Shown here piece after piece: positions 58,197 to 64,000 of a stretch of DNA of 64,000 nt. The notes under the pieces were generated by a model. The model was not told where the DNA came from and did not search any database. It saw nothing but the letters and a program-made list of their open reading frames with translations. This DNA is from Mesorhizobium loti. GTDB lineage: Bacteria > Pseudomonadota > Alphaproteobacteria > Rhizobiales > Rhizobiaceae. Position 1 is the first letter of the stretch. Each line of letters starts with the position of its first letter. Position numbers and translations under genes: made by a program. Location: contig NZ_CP033334.1 in assembly GCF_013170705.1 (NCBI RefSeq), positions 1,364,001 through 1,428,000 of the forward strand, in the 5' to 3' direction.

Positions 58197-58219
58197 CACG
58201 GGCCTCCTTCTTTGCCTGC

Positions 58220-58702
58220 TCAAACATTGGTCTCGTTGGCGGGTTCGCCCTTCATCTCGCTGCGGTAATAGCCGTCGCGCAGATTGATGCCGTATTCGAC
58301 ATAGGCCTTCATGCAGGCCAGCATCTGCGACCAGCCCTCGCAGTTGAGGTAGGATTTCTTCAGGCCGACCGCGCCTTCCCGCCAGCCGCTCTCGGCAATG
58401 GTGACGAAGGTGCCGCCATCATCCAGCGGTTCGAAATTCATCTCGATGCGGGTCTTGTAGGCCGGCTTGCCGTCGGCATCGGTGGCGTCCCAGCGCAGCA
58501 CGATGCGGCTGTCCTTGACCACCTCGTCGACCTCGACCGGCACCTTGCCCCACCAGACGACGCCAATACCGGTTTCCAGCGGCGCGCTGGCGCCGCCGAT
58601 GGTGGTGAAATAGCCGCTCAGCTTCTTCGGATTGACGACCGCGTCGAAGACTTCGGCGACCGGCCTGCCAATGCGTCCTGAAACCCGAAATCCAAGGGAC
58701 AT
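58220..58702 (-). CDS. SRPBCC domain-containing protein
   Basis: A 160-residue AHSA1-type START protein (GRIGRPVAEVFDAVVNPKKLSGYFTT; RWDATDADGKPAYKTRIEM). ATG 58702 has GGAG eight bases upstream; a GTG two codons earlier is possible. It diverges from an ArsR regulator with a palindromic operator between, so it is the first gene of an ArsR-controlled unit. Confidence 0.87.
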   Translation of the reverse strand: MSLGFRVSGRIGRPVAEVFDAVVNPKKLSGYFTTIGGASAPLETGIGVVWWGKVPVEVDEVVKDSRIVLRWDATDADGKPAYKTRIEMNFEPLDDGGTFVTIAESGWREGAVGLKKSYLNCEGWSQMLACMKAYVEYGINLRDGYYRSEMKGEPANETNV

Positions 58703-58735
58703 ATCCACAGCTCCTTGCTTGATAGGTTCGAGGAT

Positions 58736-58755
58736 ATGTTATAGAAATATAACAT
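58736..58755. promoter_or_regulatory. ArsR operator palindrome overlapping the arsR start
   Basis: ATGTTATA (58736-58743), GAAA, TATAACAT (58748-58755): a perfect 8-4-8 palindrome. Its last two bases are the first two of the arsR ATG, so repressor binding would cover the start of its own message. It lies 34 bp upstream of the divergent SRPBCC start. Confidence 0.72.
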
Positions 58756-59077
58756 GTCAAGCCGATCGCAAGACGACAATGTTTTCAAGGCGCTGGCGCA
58801 TCCGCGCCGGCGCGAAATGCTGGATCAGCTGAAGGACGAGCCGAAGACCACCGGCATGCTGTGCGATGCTTTTCCCGACATCGACCGCTGCACCGTCATG
58901 CTGCATCTCAAGGTGCTGGAGGAGGCGGAGCTGATCGTGGCGCGCCGCGACGGTCGCGAACGCTGGAACCACCTCAATTCCCTGCCCATCAAGCAGATCC
59001 ATGACCGCTGGATCAGTCAGTATGCCGGCCATGCGCTCAGTATCATCGACCGGCTGAAGTCCGATCTGGAGGCATAA
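58754..59077 (+). CDS. ArsR-family transcriptional regulator
   Basis: A 107-residue winged-helix regulator (DDNVFKALAHPRRREMLDQL; HLKVLEEAELIVARRDGRERWNHLN) without the metal-binding Cys of true arsenic sensors. There is no ribosome site before the ATG, which sits in the operator; the mRNA may be leaderless. It probably represses the divergent SRPBCC-VOC genes. Confidence 0.87.
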   Translation: MSSRSQDDNVFKALAHPRRREMLDQLKDEPKTTGMLCDAFPDIDRCTVMLHLKVLEEAELIVARRDGRERWNHLNSLPIKQIHDRWISQYAGHALSIIDRLKSDLEA

Positions 59078-59281
59078 CGCGTTGCAAGAGATCGCCGCAA
59101 CACGGCGCGCTGGACGAATTGAGCCGATTTATCTATAAGCCGGCCATTCCGACAGAGAACGCCGTGCTTCCGTGGGTTGCACCTGGGACGCTCTGAAATT
59201 TTGAATTCGAGCATTTTTGCGAAGGGCAAGGTGATCCACCTGGCTGCAGGATGCTCTAGCCGAGAAGACGACAGGGGTGCC

Positions 59282-60031
59282 ATGGCTGGCCATTCGCAGT
59301 TCAAGAACATCATGCACCGCAAGGGCCGTCAGGACGCGGTGCGGTCGAAAATGTTTTCCAAGCTGGCGCGCGAAATAACCGTTGCTGCCAAGAGCGGCAC
59401 GCCCGATCCATCGATGAATCCACGCCTGCGGCTGGCGATCCAGAACGCCAAGGCCGTGTCGATGCCGAAGGACAATATCCAGCGCGCCATCAACAAGGCC
59501 TCGATGGGCGATGCCGAGAACTACGAGGCTGTGCGCTATGAAGGCTATGGCCCAGGTGGCGTCGCCGTCATCGTCGAGGCCTTGACCGACAACCGCAACC
59601 GCTCGGCGTCGAATGTGCGGGCCGCCTTCACCAAGGCCGGCGGCGCGATGGGTGAAACCGGCTCGGTATCCTTCATGTGGGACCGTGTCGGCGAGATCTA
59701 CTATCCGGCATCGGCCGGCAGCGCCGACAAGGTCATGGAAGCGGCGATCGAAGCCGGCGCCGACGATGTCGAGTCGGACGAGGAAGGCCACACGATCTAT
59801 TGCGCCTTCGAGAATCTCGGCGAGGTGTCGAAGGCGCTGGAAACCGCGCTCGGCGAGGCTGAATCGGTGAAGCTGATCTGGCAGCCTCAGACCAATGTCC
59901 CGGTCGATGAGGAACGGGCACAGTCGCTGATGAAGCTGGTCGCCACGCTCGAGGACGACGACGACGTGCAAAGCGTCTACGCCAATTTCGAGGTCGACGA
60001 CGAGACCTTGGCCAAGCTCAGCGCGGCGTGA
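59282..60031 (+). CDS. YebC/PmpR-family regulatory protein
   Basis: A 249-residue YebC/TACO1-type protein: [20 protein letters not shown] start, [13 protein letters not shown] and [22 protein letters not shown] in the core, [12 protein letters not shown] toward the end. The family acts as a translation factor for polyproline stretches or as a DNA-binding regulator. The true start is ATG 59282; the longer frame is unrelated. It is often linked with ruvC, which is not visible in this window. Confidence 0.93.
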   Translation: MAGHSQFKNIMHRKGRQDAVRSKMFSKLAREITVAAKSGTPDPSMNPRLRLAIQNAKAVSMPKDNIQRAINKASMGDAENYEAVRYEGYGPGGVAVIVEALTDNRNRSASNVRAAFTKAGGAMGETGSVSFMWDRVGEIYYPASAGSADKVMEAAIEAGADDVESDEEGHTIYCAFENLGEVSKALETALGEAESVKLIWQPQTNVPVDEERAQSLMKLVATLEDDDDVQSVYANFEVDDETLAKLSAA

Positions 60032-60039
60032 TCGGCGGG

Positions 60040-60087
60040 ATATGAGCAGAGCTCAATCCGATATGAGCAGAGCTCAATCCGATATGA
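60040..60087 (+). repeat. 21-bp tandem repeat duplicating a start codon
   Basis: ATATGAGCAGAGCTCAATCCG occurs at 60040-60060 and 60061-60081, then ATATGA begins a third, diverged unit. Each unit supplies an in-frame ATG, so the following gene has three candidate starts (60042, 60063, 60084). Confidence 0.85.
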
Positions 60088-60410
60088 ACGAGAAGCCGTT
60101 GCCCGCCATCCGCATCACCTATTGCACGCAGTGCCAGTGGCTGCTGCGCGCTGGCTGGATGGCACAGGAGCTGCTCTCCACCTTCGGCACCGACCTCGGC
60201 GAGGTGACGCTGGTGCCCGGCACCGGCGGGATCTTCACCGTCTCCTGCAACGACGTGCTGGTCTGGGACCGCAAGCGCGACGGCGGCTTTCCCGATGCGG
60301 CAAAGCTCAAGCAGCTGGTGCGCGACGTGATCGACCCGGATCGCGATCTCGGTCATTCCGATCGCAAGGGCCACACGTCAAAAGGGCACGCGCAAAAAGA
60401 CCCCGCCTGA
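60084..60410 (+). CDS. SelT/SelW/SelH (Rdx) family protein
   Basis: A 108-residue thioredoxin-like Rdx protein. The redox motif is CTQC in ITYCTQCQWLLRAGWMAQEL near the N-terminus, with Cys in place of selenocysteine; VPGTGGIFTVSCNDVLVWDR is the typical centre. A hydrophilic tail rich in Lys/His ends it. ATG 60084 is chosen; two more ATGs are created by a 21-bp repeat upstream and would add 7 or 14 residues. A redox role is inferred from the family. Confidence 0.85.
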   Translation: MNEKPLPAIRITYCTQCQWLLRAGWMAQELLSTFGTDLGEVTLVPGTGGIFTVSCNDVLVWDRKRDGGFPDAAKLKQLVRDVIDPDRDLGHSDRKGHTSKGHAQKDPA

Positions 60411-60440
60411 AGTCTTTTCGTTTCATCGACTGCCTTGTTT

Positions 60441-60509
60441 GACGCAATTCCCAAGGGAAAGCGCCGCGCGCTCTCCCGGGAAAACCGCCTACACTTTTCC
60501 TGGAATTGC
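60441..60509 (+). repeat. dispersed palindromic repeat, copy E (long)
   Basis: GACGCAATTCCC ... GGAATTGC, with an internal GCGCCGCGCGC block as in copy C. It lies between the SelW-like gene and the 3' end of the DUF1772 gene. Confidence 0.85.
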
Positions 60510-60512
60510 TTT

Positions 60513-60989
60513 CTAGAGCAACGCGAAGATAAAGCAGGCCATCGCCACGATGGCGGTGATGGTGCGGACGTGGTTCCACATCACCCATTGGCTCAGATGG
60601 TTCGCCCACACGGCGGCGCCGTTGCTGGTGGCCGCGTCGACGGTGGCAAGCGCGTCGTTGAGCGGCACGTTGAAGACCATGGTCACGATCGGGTTGCCGA
60701 TCAGGTAGATCACCGCGCCGGCAAGCAGCCAGTACGAGCCGGACTGGCTCCAGCCCATGATGGCGGCGGCGATAAGCACCAGACAGAGCAGGCCGGTACC
60801 GAAAAGCGCCGTCATGAAAGTCGGCGTGATCACCGTGACGTTGATCGAGTTCATCGCCGCGATGCCTTGTGGGACGGGCAGCCGGGCAAGCGCCGCCATG
60901 ACGAAATTGGAGAAGGCGAAGAATACGCCGGCGACGAGGCCCGAGCTCATCGCGGCAATGATGGTGAGAGCGGGCAGAAGCTTGATCAT
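60513..60989 (-). CDS. DUF1772 (anthrone oxygenase-like) membrane protein
   Basis: A 158-residue protein with four hydrophobic helices (LLPALTIIAAMSSGLVAGVF; TFMTALFGTGLLCLVLIAAA; YWLLAGAVIYLIGNPIVTMV; TITAIVAMACFIFALL) and the NVPLNDAL motif of DUF1772. ATG 60989 lies one base after the stop of the NmrA-like gene, so the two are one unit. Function in bacteria is unknown. Confidence 0.85.
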   Translation of the reverse strand: MIKLLPALTIIAAMSSGLVAGVFFAFSNFVMAALARLPVPQGIAAMNSINVTVITPTFMTALFGTGLLCLVLIAAAIMGWSQSGSYWLLAGAVIYLIGNPIVTMVFNVPLNDALATVDAATSNGAAVWANHLSQWVMWNHVRTITAIVAMACFIFALL

Positions 60990-60990
60990 C

Positions 60991-61818
60991 TCAGTTGCTC
61001 CAGATTTGGCTGGCGGCGGTTTCGCTTGCGTAGGCGGAAAAGTCTTTCGGCGCACGGCCAAGCACGCGCTGGACACCGTCGGTGAGCGACTCGTTGCGGC
61101 CGTCGAGCACCTGGGTGAACAGTTCATCGAGCAGCCAGACGAATTCGGGTGGCAGTCCATGCGAGGCGACGGCGTTCGTGAACTCGTCATGCGAAATCCT
61201 GACAAAGCGGATCTCGCGTCCCGCCGCCTTGGCAATTTCGGCGACCGCGTCGGCGAAGCTCAAAAGCCGCGGCCCCGTGAGCTCATAGAGCTGGCCGATA
61301 TGACCGGGCTGGGTCAGCACCACTTCGGCGGCGTCGGCGATGTCGTCGACGTCTACAAAGGGTTCGCCGACAGGTCCGACCGGCAGTGCCACCTCGCCCG
61401 CCAGCAGCGGCTCGACAAGAAAGCCCTCGCTGAAATTCTGCGAGAACCAGGCGCAGCGCAGGATCGTCCAGTCGGCCCCGGAAGCCTTCAGCATCTCTTC
61501 GGCGCGCTGGGCTTCCGTTTCGCCGCGGCCCGACAACAGCACCAGCCGGCGGACGCCATGCCCCACGGCAAGGCGGGTGAAGGCACCGATCACTTCGGCA
61601 GCACCCGGCACGGCAATGTCGGGATAGTAGCTGATGTAGACCGCGCTGACGTCCTCGAGTGCAGGAGCCCAGCTTGCCGGAGCTTCCCAATCGAAGCGCG
61701 GCGTGCCGGAACGGGAGCCGATCCGTACCGGAATGCCCCGCGCCTTCAGCCGCTCGGCAAGACGGCGGCCGGTCTTGCCGGTGCCGCCGAGGATCAGGAT
61801 TGGTTTGGTGTCGGTCAT
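60991..61818 (-). CDS. NmrA-like NAD(P)-binding protein
   Basis: A 275-residue atypical SDR: dinucleotide motif LILGGTGKTGRRLAERL at the start, then LVLLSGRGETEAQRAEEMLK and DVDDIADAAEVVLT. No YxxxK is visible, as usual for NmrA-type proteins. ATG 61818 has GGAGGAAA before it. It is transcribed with the DUF1772 gene and diverges from a TetR gene. It could be a redox sensor or an isomerase/reductase. Confidence 0.86.
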   Translation of the reverse strand: MTDTKPILILGGTGKTGRRLAERLKARGIPVRIGSRSGTPRFDWEAPASWAPALEDVSAVYISYYPDIAVPGAAEVIGAFTRLAVGHGVRRLVLLSGRGETEAQRAEEMLKASGADWTILRCAWFSQNFSEGFLVEPLLAGEVALPVGPVGEPFVDVDDIADAAEVVLTQPGHIGQLYELTGPRLLSFADAVAEIAKAAGREIRFVRISHDEFTNAVASHGLPPEFVWLLDELFTQVLDGRNESLTDGVQRVLGRAPKDFSAYASETAASQIWSN

Positions 61819-61842
61819 GGTGGTTTTCCTCCGTTTCAAAAC

Positions 61843-61891
61843 ATGAGTAATCCTCATATTTGCAAAACGTGATAAACCCTCGTATTTTGCG
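61843..61891. promoter_or_regulatory. TetR operator-like repeats
   Basis: ATGAG-N5-CTCAT (61843-61857) is a palindrome. A diverged copy of the same stretch, beginning ACGTGATAAACCCTCGTAT, lies 26 bp further on (61867-61891). Both are between the NmrA-like and TetR genes. Operator function is inferred from symmetry and location. Confidence 0.55.
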
Positions 61892-61942
61892 AGTCAAGCC
61901 ATTCTCCGGCGATTGTGCCGAATGCGTTATTGGAGACAGTCC

Positions 61943-62572
61943 ATGGAAGGCACGCCGGCCAACGAGCAGATCGCTTCGCCACGGCGGGCGCCAAGCCAGC
62001 AGCGCAGCCGCGAGCGGGTGGAACGCATGCTGGCCGCAGCCTCGGCGCTGATCACGGAGCAAGGCAGCGATGCCATGCGCATGGGCGAGGTGGCGGAGCG
62101 GGCAGGGGTGTCGATCGGCTCGCTCTACCAGTTCTTTCCCGACAAGCGGGCGATCATCTGGGCGCTGGCCGAGCGCTACACGGCCGAGAGCCAGGCCTGC
62201 ATTTCAGCGGCACTCGCCAATGTAGACGATGCCGAAGGCCTGCGACGGGCTTTCTCCGAGCTGGTCGATATCTATTACGGGCTGTTCCTGGCCGAGCCGG
62301 TGATGCGCGACATCTGGTCGGGCACGCAAGCCGACAAGGCGCTGCGCCAGCTCGAACTCGCCGACAGCCGGGCCAATGCGGAGTTCCTTGTCGCGGTGTT
62401 GAAACGGCTACGTCCCGGCGCCGACCCTGTCGCCCTGGAAACCACGGCGTTTCTGGTTTGGCAAATGGGCGAGGCCGCGGTACGGCTGGCCATCTCCGTC
62501 GACCGACAGGAGGGCGACAGGCTGGTCACAGCCTACAAGCGCATGGCGCTGCGGGAATTGCTGGCTGAGTAG
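61943..62572 (+). CDS. TetR-family transcriptional regulator
   Basis: A 209-residue TetR-type repressor: HTH MGEVAERAGVSIGSLYQFFPDK (about residues 46-67) and a helical ligand domain. ATG 61943 has TGGAGA upstream. It diverges from the NmrA-like/DUF1772 unit and probably represses it. The ligand is unknown. Confidence 0.88.
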   Translation: MEGTPANEQIASPRRAPSQQRSRERVERMLAAASALITEQGSDAMRMGEVAERAGVSIGSLYQFFPDKRAIIWALAERYTAESQACISAALANVDDAEGLRRAFSELVDIYYGLFLAEPVMRDIWSGTQADKALRQLELADSRANAEFLVAVLKRLRPGADPVALETTAFLVWQMGEAAVRLAISVDRQEGDRLVTAYKRMALRELLAE

Positions 62573-62626
62573 AGACGACTTTGGCGTTTCTGCCGCATCG
62601 GTAGCGAAACCGCCTGCGACTGCGTC

Positions 62627-62654
62627 CTTCTCCCCGCATAGTGACGGGGAGAAG
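62627..62654. repeat. palindromic repeat after tetR
   Basis: CTTCTCCCCG (62627-62636) and CGGGGAGAAG (62645-62654) are perfect arms around an 8-nt loop. The arms match part of the repeat inside the hypO reading frame. There is no T tract on the tetR strand. Confidence 0.6.
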
Positions 62655-62669
62655 AGAGCACTGGTCAAC

Positions 62670-62693
62670 AAAAAACCCGCCACGAAGGCGGGT
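62670..62693 (-). terminator. intrinsic terminator after rpmE
   Basis: On the minus strand ACCCGCC, loop TTCGT, GGCGGGT, followed by six T residues in all (complement of A 62670-62675). It lies 27 bp past the rpmE stop. Confidence 0.88.
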
Positions 62694-62719
62694 CTTTGAT
62701 CTGCAAGGGCTTGTCCGGC

Positions 62720-62941
62720 TTAGAGGCCGAAACCTTCGAAGCGCTTCTTGAACTTCGACAAGCGGCCGCCGCGGTCGAGCAGGGTCTGCTGGCCGCCGGT
62801 CCAGGCCGGGTGGGTGGTCGGGTCGATATCGAGGTTCATCGTATCGCCTTCCTTGCCCCAGGTCGAACGGGTCGTGTATTCGGTGCCGTCGGTCATGACG
62901 ACCTTGATGGTGTGGTAGTCGGGATGGATAGCGCTCTTCAT
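62720..62941 (-). CDS. rpmE: 50S ribosomal protein L31
   Basis: Ribosomal protein L31, 73 residues ([46 protein letters not shown]). It contains no cysteine at all, so it is the zinc-free type, and it probably remains on the ribosome under zinc limitation. It diverges from an ABC exporter gene. Confidence 0.96.
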   Translation of the reverse strand: MKSAIHPDYHTIKVVMTDGTEYTTRSTWGKEGDTMNLDIDPTTHPAWTGGQQTLLDRGGRLSKFKKRFEGFGL

Positions 62942-63147
62942 GGCTCGGTTCCTGGCTTGCCGGCGCGGCTGACGGGCATAAGCCTGCGTCGATGCGCCTC
63001 TTTTTAAAACTCGAAGCCGCAGCTATTGAGGAGCCACGGCTTCTAAAACGGTCGGCGAGCCTATACATCAGGCGGAATTGAATCACAAGGCCGCGGCAAG
63101 CGCATATTGCGACGCCTAGAGCTGAAGCGGCTAGAGGAAACACCGAG

Positions 63148-64000
63148 ATGGCGCAATCAAGCAGCGCAGACGAGCGCCGACGCTCGCTCAAGCCGCTCCG
63201 ACGCCTGTTCCCCTATATCACGCAATATCGCACGCTGGTCGTCGGCGCCCTCATCTCGCTGGCCATCGCCGCGGCAACGACATTGGCGCTGCCGCTGGCC
63301 GTACGGCGCATGATCGACCACGGCTTCTCGTCCTCCAGCACCACCTTCATTGCTGAATACTTTGCCGCGCTGGTGGCGATGGCCGCCATGCTGGCGGCGG
63401 CATCGGCCTGCCGTTATTATTTCGTCATCACGCTGGGGGAACGCGTCGTCGCCGATATCAGGCGCGATGTCTTTGCCCATGTGACGACGCTGTCGCCTGC
63501 CTTTTTCGACACCGCGCAGTCGGGCGAGATCGTGTCGCGGCTCGCCGCCGATACCACGCAGGTCAAATCGGCGGTCGGCGCGACCGCCTCGGTCGCGCTG
63601 CGCAACGTCATCCTCGGCCTCGGCGCGGTGGGAATGATGGTCATCACCAGCCCAAAACTGTCCGGCCTGGTCATCGCAGCCATTCCCATCATCGTGCTGC
63701 CCCTGGTCGCCTTCGGCCGCTCGGTGCGGCGCAAGTCAAGGCAGGCGCAGGATACGCTTGCCGAGGCGACAGCCTACGCCAGCGAGCAGATCGGCGCGGT
63801 GCGCACGCTGCAGGCCTTCACCAATGAGAAACTGGTCACCGGGCGGTTTTCGGGCGCGGTGGAGGCTGCTTTCGAGGCTGCACGCGCCTCGATCTTCGCA
63901 CGCTCCTTCCTCACCTTCTTTGCCATTTTCACCATCTTCTCGTCTGTCGTGGCAGTGCTGTGGTTCGGCTCGCGCGATGTGCTCGACGGCAATCTGTCGC
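63148..64000 (+). CDS. ABC exporter, transmembrane part (cut by window end)
   Basis: A frame from ATG 63148 stays open to the last base, giving 284 residues of an ABC half-transporter of the MsbA/ABCB type. Visible helices include TLVVGALISLAIAAATTLAL, FAALVAMAAMLAAASACRYY and SGLVIAAIPIIVLPLVAF; the intracellular loop GERVVADIRRDVFAHVTTLS and SGEIVSRLAADTTQ match the family. The nucleotide-binding domain should lie beyond the window. The exported substrate is unknown; a lipid or drug is usual. Confidence 0.9.
   Translation, partial: MAQSSSADERRRSLKPLRRLFPYITQYRTLVVGALISLAIAAATTLALPLAVRRMIDHGFSSSSTTFIAEYFAALVAMAAMLAAASACRYYFVITLGERVVADIRRDVFAHVTTLSPAFFDTAQSGEIVSRLAADTTQVKSAVGATASVALRNVILGLGAVGMMVITSPKLSGLVIAAIPIIVLPLVAFGRSVRRKSRQAQDTLAEATAYASEQIGAVRTLQAFTNEKLVTGRFSGAVEAAFEAARASIFARSFLTFFAIFTIFSSVVAVLWFGSRDVLDGNLS

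Overview
The window looks like the chromosome of a Mesorhizobium-type alphaproteobacterium (Rhizobiales). It is GC-rich, with G/C-rich third codon positions, and carries several Rhizobiales markers: an L21 protein with a long Lys/Ala linker and a helix-hairpin-helix tail, a GapR-type DUF2312 protein, a 6S RNA beside 5-formyltetrahydrofolate cyclo-ligase, a livHMGF operon with its small DUF6867 membrane protein, and hydroxyproline catabolism genes. Five copies of one short palindromic intergenic repeat are scattered through it. The genus is an inference from gene order and protein likeness, not from a search.

Region by region. 0.2-4 kb: azoreductase and a divergent LysR; aldo/keto reductase and a divergent TetR with two palindromic operators; tRNA-Ser(CGA). 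4.4-22.9 kb: a housekeeping run of rplU, rpmA, two GNAT acetyltransferases, an EEP-family hydrolase (opposite strand), obgE, proB, proA, nadD, rsfS, rlmH, an EnvC-like factor, ctpA, a divergent polysaccharide deacetylase and rppH. It is interrupted after nadD by an amidohydrolase/outer-membrane-protein pair, bracketed by a 172-bp direct duplication of the nadD 3' end, then by an MFS transporter and an MscS channel. 23-30 kb: alanine racemase, two tandem Rnk-like proteins, D-amino acid dehydrogenase, and a lipoprotein pair combining a phospholipase-A2-like and a phospholipase-D-like protein.

30-39 kb: LysR/mmsA, an SDR with an NTF2-like protein and a divergent HxlR regulator, a small exported protein, then a GntR-controlled hydroxyproline cluster (deaminase, FAD dehydrogenase, epimerase). 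39.5-46 kb: a complete branched-chain amino acid ABC transporter; its LivG has an unusual C-terminal extension carrying the same helix-hairpin-helix domain seen on L21. 46-50 kb: pyruvate carboxylase behind a LacI-type palindrome, then gapR.

50-64 kb: a frameshifted DUF gene, msrB, a MoxR/GNAT/VWA set, 6S RNA plus 5-FCL, a YmdB-like phosphoesterase, TerC, an ArsR/SRPBCC/VOC group, a YebC-family regulator, a SelW-like protein, an NmrA-like/DUF1772 pair with a divergent TetR, rpmE, and the start of an ABC exporter cut by the window end.

The least ordinary parts are the nadD-3' duplication with its cargo, the PLA2/PLD lipoprotein pair, and the helix-hairpin-helix tail on LivG. No CRISPR array, complete insertion sequence, integrase, prophage or recognisable defence system was seen.
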